DNA of 64,000 nucleotides from Pectobacterium polaris (GTDB lineage Bacteria; Pseudomonadota; Gammaproteobacteria; Enterobacterales; Enterobacteriaceae): positions 3,782,001 through 3,846,000 of the forward strand of contig NZ_CP017481.1 of the NCBI RefSeq assembly GCF_002307355.1. Direction: 5' to 3'. Under the pieces are notes generated by a model. It saw only the letters and a list, made by a program, of their open reading frames with translations. It searched no databases and had not been told where the DNA came from. Each line of letters begins with the position of its first letter. Positions within the stretch are counted from its first letter, which is position 1. A program made the position numbers and the translations under genes. Below, one piece after another: positions 8,221 through 17,309 of this stretch.

Positions 8221-9081
8221 ATGGTTTCTCTCATAAGGTTTATTCACTGCATGCGCATATCAGCCTGGTTGTTATGTTCATTATCATTTATCGCCCCGCT
8301 CAGTTGGGCAGAATCCTCACCGACGGATACCGCCGCGCAGAAGCAGCAACAAATCTTATTTTTTAACCATGACGATCGAGATGTCGTTCCCGACACGGCG
8401 ATCTGGCCGTGGCAAGCGATTGGGCAGTTGGAAACCGCCAGTGGTAACCTCTGTACCGCAACGCTGATTTCCCCGCATCTGGCGCTGACAGCCGGGCACT
8501 GCGTAGTCACGCCACCGAAAGGTGAGATAGATAAACCCGTCGCGCTGCGCTTTCTGGCGACAGAAAATGGCTGGCGGTATGAAACAACGGAAATTGAAGT
8601 GCTGGCGAATAACACGCTCGCCAAAAAACTGAAAGCCGACGGCGAGGGGTGGATCGTTCCGCCTTCAGCTGCACCGCTGGATTATGCGCTGATTCGGCTA
8701 AAGCAAACGCCACCGGACATTCGTCCGCTCCCGCTCTGGCAAGGCAGCCGGCAGGAATTGATGCAGGCTTTGAAGGACAACGGTCAGCGCGTCACGCAGG
8801 CCGGTTATCCAGAGGATCATCAGGAAACGCTTTATCGCCATCAAAACTGTTTGATCACCGGCTGGGTTCACACCGCCGTTATATCGCACCAGTGCGACAC
8901 GCTGCCTGGCGATAGCGGCTCCCCGCTGATGCTGAATTCAGCAGCAGGCTGGGTGCTCATGGGCATCCAAAGTTCCGCGCCCGATGCCAGTGAACGCGAT
9001 AGAGCCGATAATCGCGCCGTTTCCGTTACCGCCATTCGTCAGCAGTTAGAAACGTTGGCAAAACAGCAGGCAACAAAGTAA
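8221..9081 (+). CDS. ydgD: Trypsin-like periplasmic serine protease YdgD
   Basis: An S1-family serine protease of up to 286 residues. The catalytic triad is visible: His in LALTAGHCVV, Asp in PLDYALIRL and Ser in LPGDSGSPLM. Cysteines near the His and Ser motifs probably form disulfides. Translation from the ATG at 8251 gives a clean signal peptide (MRISAWLLCSLSFIAPLSWA); the upstream ATG at 8221 adds ten residues. E. coli has ydgD in the same asr-ydgU-ydgD order, which supports the name. The protein should act in the periplasm. A role in processing acid-stress proteins such as Asr is tempting from position but is inference. Confidence 0.88.
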   Translation: MVSLIRFIHCMRISAWLLCSLSFIAPLSWAESSPTDTAAQKQQQILFFNHDDRDVVPDTAIWPWQAIGQLETASGNLCTATLISPHLALTAGHCVVTPPKGEIDKPVALRFLATENGWRYETTEIEVLANNTLAKKLKADGEGWIVPPSAAPLDYALIRLKQTPPDIRPLPLWQGSRQELMQALKDNGQRVTQAGYPEDHQETLYRHQNCLITGWVHTAVISHQCDTLPGDSGSPLMLNSAAGWVLMGIQSSAPDASERDRADNRAVSVTAIRQQLETLAKQQATK

Positions 9082-9553
9082 CGCTAACGCCCCACAGAAC
9101 CTCACCGTCAGGCGGAAATCATTATTCGGGATACCGCCTGGCAACATCGTTTTCCGCCAATTTCATGGTATAAAAAAATATCTGTTCTATTCTTATCAGA
9201 GAGATAGGTTAATCATCCATATTGTCACCCTACAATGGGTATAACAATTATCAGGATGCTATTTTTATCTTATGGAAGCGACCGTTTTTTATAATTGGAT
9301 TCCCCCTTTATTTGCAGAGTACTTTCTCAGCCAGACCGCTTACCTCTACTTGTAACTTACGGAGAAATATCATAAATCCATACAGCACACTGAAAACCGA
9401 AAACATGATTTAAGACAAAAAAACGTCTGAACCTTAACGGAAAGATAAAGGCGATATAATAAGTTACCTCAATTTTTAGCCTCTATGTTATTGTGTCGCC
9501 GTTAAATTAAATTGATGTTGTCGCGATTATTATTGCGGAAAGGAAGAGTCTAC
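9082..9553. other. Non-coding gap, promoter region of the GAF-EAL gene
   Basis: The 472-base gap starts with a weak inverted repeat CAGGCGG/CCGCCTG (9109-9140) that may end ydgD transcription. The rest is AT-rich leader sequence. I see no credible gene in it. Confidence 0.6.
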
Positions 9554-11332
9554 ATGTTAAAACATTTGAGCCATGACGAAAAAAAACGCATGCAGACTCT
9601 CGACGAATTACAGAAAACCGATACATCTCAAGACGATATTCTTCACAAACTCACGAAATTAGCCTGCCAACTCCTTGAAACCCCGACGGCTCTCGTGACG
9701 CTAACCGGTTCCAAATCTCTGCATGTTAAAGCGAAAACCCATTTTCCTTTGGATGATATGGATAAAATCGGTTCCTTCGATCATTTTACCGTACAAACGG
9801 GTCAATCCTTTATCTGCCCCGATGCCACTCAGGACGACCGTTTTAAAGACAGCCCTTACGTAACCAGCGAACCTTTTATCCGTTTTTACGCGGGTGTACC
9901 GCTGAAAACCAAAGACGGCTATTCCATCGGTACGTTCAGCGTCATCGATTATATCCCACGCACCTTCAGCAAGGTCCAACTGCGGCTCCTGCATGATTTA
10001 GCGACCATTGCGATGGTGCTAATGGAATACCGCAACGCGATTGGGCTGATTGATGCCGTCACGCTGTTGCCCAATCGCCAGCGCCTGATTGACGACATTA
10101 GCCACATTACCGACATTCACGAGCCCTACCTGCTTATTCTGATTGATACCATCGACATTTCTTACGCCTATGAAATGGGGTGTGCGCTGGGTATGCCGAC
10201 CGTAGAAGGCCTGCTGAAAGATATCGGGGTCTTTTTACGTCTTAGCTTAAATTCATCAGACAATTTGTACTCTGCCGCCGTAGGCCGTTTCGCGCTACTG
10301 GTGAAGGCCGATAGGAAAGATCAAGTTCTGGCGGAACTCGACGCCTGTGCTGAGCGGATCCATGAAAGTATCGCCAGCCATATTCCGCTCAAACTGGAAC
10401 TTTTTGTTGGCTACACCGAATTCCAGATTCCGGCCAAAGAGCCGCAGCAAATCTTGCGTGAGTCAATGAGCGCACTGCGCACTGCCATCACCAAGAATAT
10501 TCGCCAGTTTGCCTACGACCCAGAGGCCGATAAAGCGCAGCAAATCGCCTTTACCTTGCTCAATGAGCTAGCCGATGTGCTACAGAACAAGAAGCCGGGT
10601 CTCTATTTGGTTTATCAGCCGAAATTAAGTATCAAGACCAACACTGTGATTGGTGCCGAAGCGCTGATTCGCTGGCGACACCCTGAATTAGGTGAGATTT
10701 ATCCCGACCAGTTTATTCCGCTCGCGGAAGGTACTACGCTGATGCGTCCGTTAACGGACTGGGTCACCCGAGAAGCGGCATGTCAGGTGAAGCAGTGGCG
10801 TCAGGAGGGACTAACGTTCCCCGTATCGATTAACGTTTCTGCCCGAAATTTTTCCGAGAATGACTTTATCCCACGTCTCATCACCATTCTGGAAAATCAC
10901 GGTCTTACCCCTCAGGACATTGACATCGAGTGTGTCGAGACGCAGGACATTATCGGAAGCACCGAAACGCTCGCCACCATCCAAACGCTGCAACAGCTCG
11001 GATTTACTATCGCGCTTGATGATTTCGGTACGGGATATAGCAACTTAAGCTATTTGCGCAATATTCCCTCTACGGTGATAAAGCTGGATAAATCGCTGAT
11101 TAAAGATATAAAAACTGACCGCAAAAGCCGTGTCATTGTGCAATCCATTATCAGCATGCTGCACAAACTGAATTACATTGTGCTAGCGGAAGGGGTAGAA
11201 AATAAAGAAACGCTCGAACATCTGGCTCGTTTCGGGTGTGATGAAGTACAGGGTTACTATTTCTCCCGACCTATCCCACCCGACGCTTTTACCGCCTGGT
11301 TAGCGGCGCGCTCGTCACAAACATCTGCATAA
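9554..11332 (+). CDS. GAF / degenerate GGDEF / EAL c-di-GMP phosphodiesterase
   Basis: A 592-residue soluble protein from the ATG at 9554 (AAAGGAAGAG upstream); an earlier ATG at 9512 would add 14 residues without a good ribosome site. The order is an N-terminal GAF sensor (about 25-160, with FDHFTVQTGQSFICPDATQDDRF), a GGDEF-like domain (about 165-310) whose signature has decayed to AVGRFA, and an EAL domain (about 340-585). The EAL residues are complete: AEALIRWRHP, INVSARNF, ECVET, LDDFGTGYSNLSYL, IKLDKSLI, AEGVEN and QGYYFSRP. It is therefore predicted to degrade c-di-GMP in the cytoplasm, with GAF and GGDEF as regulatory modules. It is followed closely by the EcsC-type pseudogene. Confidence 0.9.
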   Translation: MLKHLSHDEKKRMQTLDELQKTDTSQDDILHKLTKLACQLLETPTALVTLTGSKSLHVKAKTHFPLDDMDKIGSFDHFTVQTGQSFICPDATQDDRFKDSPYVTSEPFIRFYAGVPLKTKDGYSIGTFSVIDYIPRTFSKVQLRLLHDLATIAMVLMEYRNAIGLIDAVTLLPNRQRLIDDISHITDIHEPYLLILIDTIDISYAYEMGCALGMPTVEGLLKDIGVFLRLSLNSSDNLYSAAVGRFALLVKADRKDQVLAELDACAERIHESIASHIPLKLELFVGYTEFQIPAKEPQQILRESMSALRTAITKNIRQFAYDPEADKAQQIAFTLLNELADVLQNKKPGLYLVYQPKLSIKTNTVIGAEALIRWRHPELGEIYPDQFIPLAEGTTLMRPLTDWVTREAACQVKQWRQEGLTFPVSINVSARNFSENDFIPRLITILENHGLTPQDIDIECVETQDIIGSTETLATIQTLQQLGFTIALDDFGTGYSNLSYLRNIPSTVIKLDKSLIKDIKTDRKSRVIVQSIISMLHKLNYIVLAEGVENKETLEHLARFGCDEVQGYYFSRPIPPDAFTAWLAARSSQTSA

Positions 11333-11378
11333 CAATCCCGTCAGGTAGGTTATTCAACCAACGGTACGGAGAACGCCT

Positions 11379-12202
11379 ATGACTCTTCTTACTCAGCAGG
11401 ATACGCTCGCCATCAGACAGGCCATAGCGCTGCTGGAAGCCCCTTCTTTTACCATACAGGCAGCGAATCTGGTTGGAAAACCGATTGAATGGAGTCTGTC
11501 GAAGCTACCCGCCCTAGTGAAAAACAAAATACAGGATGTGGTTCATTCCGCGCTCTACAAAGCGGTAGACGCCGCACTCTATACGTTGGACGATGATCCT
11601 GCTCGCGTAGCATCACCAAAAACACACAAGCTGGCCGTCGCCGCTTCCGGTGCAGTCAGCGGTTTTTTTGGCGCAGCGGGTCTGCTAGTTGAACTGCCTA
11701 TCAGCACCACCATCATGATGCGTTCCGTGGCGAAGGTTTCTCCCTCACTGATTTTTCCGTCAAAGCTGCCTGTGTAGAAGTTTTCGCGCTCGGCGGGACA
11801 CAAGAAAGCGACGACGCTGCCGATTCTGCCTATTACACGTCACGCGCCGTTCTGGCCGATATCACCCGACATGCCAGCCGCGAATTAATCGGCATTGCTG
11901 GCAAGAAAAGCGCAGGGAAAGCGTCTGCTCGAATGAGCACCTCACAGGCAGGAAAAACGCTGGCAAAATTGATTGATGCGGTCGCCACCAGACTGGGCGT
12001 AACCATGACGGAAAAAATGGCCGCACAGATTGTTCCGGTGATTGGTGCCGCCAGCGGTGCGGCCATTAATACGCTGTTTATTCACCACTACCAAAACATG
12101 GCGAAAGGTCATTTCATCATAAAACGTCTGGAACAGCAGTATGGTGAAGAAGCCATCAGGTCGGCTTACCTTGAGATCAAAAAGCAGCCCTTGCCGACCT
12201 GA
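11379..12202 (+). pseudogene. EcsC-family protein gene with an internal frameshifting deletion
   Basis: The first frame (11379-11777) gives an EcsC-family N-terminus with AASGAVSGFFGAAGLLVELPISTTIMMRSVA, then leaves frame and stops. From about 11731 the next frame reads EGFSLTDFSVKAACVEVFALGG and continues through the ORF ending at 12202 (KMAAQIVPVIGAASGAAINTLFI). Family members normally have a few residues such as DIARxEG at this point, so about 16 bases appear to be missing near 11730. EcsC-type proteins are membrane-associated with Gly/Ala-rich helices and unclear function. The two halves show no further damage, which suggests a recent event. It is possibly co-transcribed with the preceding GAF-EAL gene, whose stop is 46 bases upstream. 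Confidence 0.8.
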
Positions 12203-12218
12203 TGTGATACCGAGAAAA

Positions 12219-15200
12219 TTATCCTTCCACCTGCTCCATCGCCTGCAATACGCGCTTATCCGAGATCGGGAACGGCGTTCCTAGCTGCTGAGCAAAGTAG
12301 CTGACGCGCAGCTCTTCAAGCATCCAGCGCACCGCTTTCACATCGTCGTCGTCACGTCGCTCCGCAGGCAACTTATTCCACCACTGTTGCCACGCCTGTT
12401 GAACGTGCTCCACTTTCAGCATCTGCGCTCGATCACGGTGAACATCCTGCGCCAGTTTCTCCAGACGGCGCTCTATCGCTTGCAGATAACGCAGTACGTC
12501 CGGCAGGCGCTGCCAGCCGTTTGCGGTCACAAAACCACGGAACACCAGACCGGTCATCTGGCTCTTGATATCACTTAACGCCAGCGCCATCGCCATGTCT
12601 ACACGCCCTTTCAGACGCTTGTTAATGGTGAAGACCGCCGTCAGGATTTGCTCAACCTGTTTGGCGATATCCACCACCGTATCGTTCAACTCCGCACGCA
12701 CTTTTTCATGCAGTTGCTGGAAGGCCTCTTCCTGCCAGACCGGGCCACCGGATGATTCAATCAGCTTATCCACCGCACAGGCGATGCAGTCATCGATGAG
12801 ATCCAACACTTTGCCGTACGGATTGAAATAGAGGCCGAGTTTCGCCTTGTTTGGCAGCTTTTCATGCAGATACTTAATCGGCGACGGAATGTTCAGCAGT
12901 AACAGGCGGCGCAGCCCTTGCCGCATGACCTGCTGTTGCTGGTGCGGCGTGTCAAACAGACGAATCGCCACGCTATCCTTTTCATCCACCAATGCCGGAT
13001 AGGCTTTAACCGAGTAGCCGCCACGCTTCTGCTCATAGCAATCCGGCAGCGAACCGAAGCTCCAGACGTGCAGACCGCGCTGCTCCAGCCCGTCATCCAC
13101 TACGGATGACAGCGTTTGCTGCACTTTATCCTTGAGCTGATCTTTCAGCGCATTCAGGTCTTTGCCTTCCCGCTGCGTCCGATTCTTCTCATCGATAACG
13201 CGGAACGTGATTTTCAGATGATCGGGCACCTGATCCCACTGCCACGCCTCGCGTGGCACCGTGACGCCCGTCATCAGCCGCAGTTCACGCTCCAGCGCAT
13301 CCAAGAGTCCTTTCTCTAATGGCGTGGTGCGAGCCAGAAACGCTTCGGCATAGTTCGGCGCGGGTACGAAGTTACGACGTAACGGTTTAGGCAATGACTT
13401 AATCAGCGCGATCGTCAGTTCGCGGCGCACGCCGGGAATCTGCCACTCAAAACCTTCTTCACGCACCTGATTGAGAATAGGCAAAGGAATATGTACCGTG
13501 ACACCATCCGCATCCGCGCCCGGTTCAAACTGATAGGACAAGCGTAATTTCAAGCTGCCCTGATGCCAGAAGTTCGGATAATCCAGCGCGCTCACCTTCT
13601 CTGCGCCGTCTTTGATCAACATGCTCTTTTCAAAATTAAGCAGGTCGGCATTATCCCGGCTGGCGGCTTTCCACCATGTGTCAAAATGGCGTGACGACAC
13701 CACATCGTGCGGCAACCGCTGGTCATAGAAAGCAAACAGCGTTTCGTCATCCACCAGAATGTCGCGGCGGCGCGATTTATGTTCGAGATCTTCCACTTCC
13801 GCCAGCAGCTTGAGGTTGGCGCGGAAAAAGGCGTGATGCGTTTGCCAGTCACCTTCCACCAGCGCGTGGCGAATGAACATTTCACGCGCCAGCGTCGGAT
13901 CGATTTGGCTGTAGTTCACCTTGCGCGCCGCGACAATCGGCAGCCCGAAGAGTGTCACCTTCTCCTGCGCCATCACGGTGCCCTGCGCTTTCTCCCAATG
14001 AGGATCGCTGTAGCTCCGTTTAATCAGATGCTGGGCCAGCGGCTCGATCCACTCGGGTTCAATACGTGCAGCAATGCGTCCCCACAGACGGCTGGTTTCC
14101 ACCAGTTCAGCGACCATCGTCCACTTAGGCGGTTTTTTGAATAACCCCGAGCCAGGGAAAATCGCAAACCGCGCGTTACGCGCACCGCTGAACTCCTGTT
14201 TCTCAATATCTTTCTGCCCGACATGCGACAACAAGCCGGTAAGCAGCGCGCAGTGAATACTCAGGTAATCGGCGGGCTCGCTGTTGACCGGCAGCCCCAG
14301 TTCTTTCACGACCTGACGCAGCTGCGTATAAATATCCTGCCATTCGCGCACGCGCAGGTAGTTAAGGAAATCTGTGCGGCACTGGCGGCGGAATTGGCCG
14401 GAAGACAGCGTTTTTTGCTGGTCACGCAGATAGTCCCACAGATTGACGAAAGCCAGAAAATCGGAGTCTTTATCGGCAAAACGGCGGTGTTTCTCATCCG
14501 ATGCCTGCTTCTTATCCATCGGCCTTTCGCGCGGATCTTGAATCGACAGCGCCGCAGTGATGATCATCACTTCACGCACACAGCCGGTTTTACGCGCTTC
14601 CAGCACCATTCGCGCCAAACGTGGATCGATAGGCAATTGCGCCAGCTGTTGCCCCTGCGGCGTCAGGCGGTAATGCCCGTTCTCTGCCAGATTAATCGCG
14701 CCTAATTCTTCCAGCAACCGCACGCCATCCTGAATATTGCGTTTATCCGGCGCTTCAACAAACGGGAACGCGGCGATATCGCCTAACCCCAGCGACGTCA
14801 TTTGCAGAATAACGGAAGCCAGATTGGTGCGAAGAATTTCGGGATCGGTAAATTCAGGCCGCGACAGGAAATCCTGCTCGGAATAGAGACGAATACACAC
14901 CCCAGCAGCGACACGGCCACAGCGCCCTTTACGCTGATTCGCCGACGCCTGCGAGACAGGTTCAATCGGCAGGCGCTGTACCTTGGTGCGAAAGCTATAG
15001 CGGCTGATACGCGCGGTACCTGGGTCGATCACATAGCGAATCCCCGGCACGGTGAGCGAGGTTTCCGCCACGTTGGTCGCCAGCACGATACGGCGGCCGT
15101 GATGTGACTGAAAGACGCGGTTCTGCTCCTGATTCGACAGGCGCGCGTACAGCGGTAGGATCTCGGTATGCGGCAAGTCCAGACGGGTCAGCGCCTCTGC

Positions 15201-16106
15201 CGTATCGCGAATTTCTCGTTCACCGCTCATGAAGACCAGAATATCCCCCGGCCCTTCGCGCGTCAGTTCATCGACCGCATCAAAAATCGCCTGTAGCTGA
15301 TCGCGTTCGCTGTCATCGGCGTCTTCCACCACGGGACGATAGCGCACGTCCACCGGATAGGTCCGGCCGGACACTTCGATGATTGGCGCATTATTAAAAT
15401 GGCGAGAGAAGCGCTGCGGATCGATGGTCGCCGATGTGATAATTACTTTTAAATCAGGACGTTTTGGCAACAGTTGGCACAAATAGCCCATGATAAAATC
15501 GATATTCAGGCTGCGTTCGTGCGCTTCATCGATGATCAGCGTGTCGTACTGCATCAACAGGCGATCCTGCTGAATTTCCGCCAGCAGAATACCGTCGGTC
15601 ATCAGTTTGACCAGCGTATTGTCACTCACCTGATCGTTAAATCGGACTTTATAACCGACACTGTCACCCAGCGGCGTTTCCAACTCGGCAGCAATGCGGT
15701 CAGCAACGGTTCTGGCAGCCAGACGACGCGGCTGCGTGTGACCGATCAGACCGTGCACCCCGCGCCCCAGTTCGAGACAGATTTTCGGCAACTGCGTGGT
15801 TTTACCCGATCCCGTCTCACCCGCGACGATAATCACCTGATGATGACGCAGCGCATCCAGTATCTCGTCTTTTTTCTGGCTAACGGGCAGCTGTTCAGGA
15901 TAGTGAATCGCCGGACAGCTTGCCCGTCGGTTCTCGACTTTCTGGCGCGCAGCAGCAATTTCCCCCTCAATTTCCTGAGCGATCGCCGCCTGAGCCTGCG
16001 GGCTGCTGACCTTCGCCGCACCTTGTAAACGGCGGCGCAGACGTTGCCGATCGCTAAGCATTAGCTCACTTAACTGCGTAGATAATGCACTGAGAGGTGA
16101 TTTCAC
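12219..16106 (-). CDS. hrpA: ATP-dependent RNA helicase HrpA
   Basis: A 1295-residue DEAH-box helicase, the usual length for enterobacterial HrpA. The N-terminal RecA domain holds Walker A (GETGSGKTTQ, near residues 96-105), DEAH (LIIDEAHERSLNIDF) and SAT (ITSATID). The second domain has the QRKGRCGRV motif VI. A winged-helix/HA2 region, an OB fold and a long C-terminal DUF3418-type domain follow. In E. coli HrpA acts in mRNA processing and in rescue of stalled or collided ribosomes. It is divergent from azoR, as in E. coli. No lesion is seen. Confidence 0.97.
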   Translation of the reverse strand: MKSPLSALSTQLSELMLSDRQRLRRRLQGAAKVSSPQAQAAIAQEIEGEIAAARQKVENRRASCPAIHYPEQLPVSQKKDEILDALRHHQVIIVAGETGSGKTTQLPKICLELGRGVHGLIGHTQPRRLAARTVADRIAAELETPLGDSVGYKVRFNDQVSDNTLVKLMTDGILLAEIQQDRLLMQYDTLIIDEAHERSLNIDFIMGYLCQLLPKRPDLKVIITSATIDPQRFSRHFNNAPIIEVSGRTYPVDVRYRPVVEDADDSERDQLQAIFDAVDELTREGPGDILVFMSGEREIRDTAEALTRLDLPHTEILPLYARLSNQEQNRVFQSHHGRRIVLATNVAETSLTVPGIRYVIDPGTARISRYSFRTKVQRLPIEPVSQASANQRKGRCGRVAAGVCIRLYSEQDFLSRPEFTDPEILRTNLASVILQMTSLGLGDIAAFPFVEAPDKRNIQDGVRLLEELGAINLAENGHYRLTPQGQQLAQLPIDPRLARMVLEARKTGCVREVMIITAALSIQDPRERPMDKKQASDEKHRRFADKDSDFLAFVNLWDYLRDQQKTLSSGQFRRQCRTDFLNYLRVREWQDIYTQLRQVVKELGLPVNSEPADYLSIHCALLTGLLSHVGQKDIEKQEFSGARNARFAIFPGSGLFKKPPKWTMVAELVETSRLWGRIAARIEPEWIEPLAQHLIKRSYSDPHWEKAQGTVMAQEKVTLFGLPIVAARKVNYSQIDPTLAREMFIRHALVEGDWQTHHAFFRANLKLLAEVEDLEHKSRRRDILVDDETLFAFYDQRLPHDVVSSRHFDTWWKAASRDNADLLNFEKSMLIKDGAEKVSALDYPNFWHQGSLKLRLSYQFEPGADADGVTVHIPLPILNQVREEGFEWQIPGVRRELTIALIKSLPKPLRRNFVPAPNYAEAFLARTTPLEKGLLDALERELRLMTGVTVPREAWQWDQVPDHLKITFRVIDEKNRTQREGKDLNALKDQLKDKVQQTLSSVVDDGLEQRGLHVWSFGSLPDCYEQKRGGYSVKAYPALVDEKDSVAIRLFDTPHQQQQVMRQGLRRLLLLNIPSPIKYLHEKLPNKAKLGLYFNPYGKVLDLIDDCIACAVDKLIESSGGPVWQEEAFQQLHEKVRAELNDTVVDIAKQVEQILTAVFTINKRLKGRVDMAMALALSDIKSQMTGLVFRGFVTANGWQRLPDVLRYLQAIERRLEKLAQDVHRDRAQMLKVEHVQQAWQQWWNKLPAERRDDDDVKAVRWMLEELRVSYFAQQLGTPFPISDKRVLQAMEQVEG

Positions 16107-16377
16107 GTTGCTCTTCCTTAATCGTTTTCTCTAATTCTTGTCTCTGCCGGGGCGATGCTCGCCGCCGAATCTGGCTCGATGGAGCCTAATCTACTTTCAA
16201 GGCACGAAATTTTTAAGCCGTGGATAGTAGCACATTGTCATAAACGGCTCTAATAGCACCATTTTGTCTTATTCAAGAAAATCGAATAAAGACCTCGAAT
16301 ATTTGCACTTTTCTCTTTGCAGATCACCGCATAAGATGTGACACATCAAGGGGCGTTATGTTGTCGCCCACTTCTAA

Positions 16378-17001
<624 letters not shown>

Positions 17002-17060
17002 AGAATCCTTGTTCATACGAATAAGTGTTACCAACCTTGCCATTGATTGACTTGGTTTAA

Positions 17061-17294
17061 TTATTGCGCGCCTTCCGGCGCGCTTTTCTTTATCTCATCG
17101 CCAGCCGCATTGTCCGACCTTTGCAGCAATTGCGTCGCCTCTTTATCCGCTTTGATGTGAATCTCATGTTCGATCTTCACGTTCATATTGATGGTGATCG
17201 GCTCTTTGGGCGCAGCCACTTCGATACGCGGCACGCATCCCGTCAGAAAAGCGACCGTGCAACCTACCGCCAGCAATGTCTCGCACTTGTTCAT
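17061..17294 (-). CDS. ynbE: Outer-membrane lipoprotein YnbE
   Basis: A 77-residue lipoprotein: the signal peptide ends in the lipobox LTGC, and the short mature part (PRIEVAAPKEPITINMNVKIEHEIHIK) is the conserved YnbE strand segment. In E. coli YnbE multimers cap the periplasm-spanning AsmA-like protein YdbH to form a lipid-transfer bridge between the membranes, with periplasmic YdbL modulating assembly. It follows ydbH on the same strand with a 15-base gap. No ydbL gene follows; transcription runs into the convergent azoR. Confidence 0.9.
   Translation of the reverse strand: MNKCETLLAVGCTVAFLTGCVPRIEVAAPKEPITINMNVKIEHEIHIKADKEATQLLQRSDNAAGDEIKKSAPEGAQ
17066..17087 (+). terminator. azoR terminator embedded in the ynbE 3' end
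   Basis: GCGCGCC (17066-17072), loop TTCC and GGCGCGC (17077-17083) are followed by TTTTCTTT, an ideal intrinsic terminator for azoR. The same bases encode the last residues (PEGAQ) of ynbE on the other strand. Confidence 0.85.
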
Positions 17295-17309
17295 TGTTCT
17301 ACCTTGAAT

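Noticed and set aside
9222..9413. 63-codon ORF in the gap before the GAF-EAL gene
   Set aside because: It has a non-ATG start, no ribosome site and odd composition.
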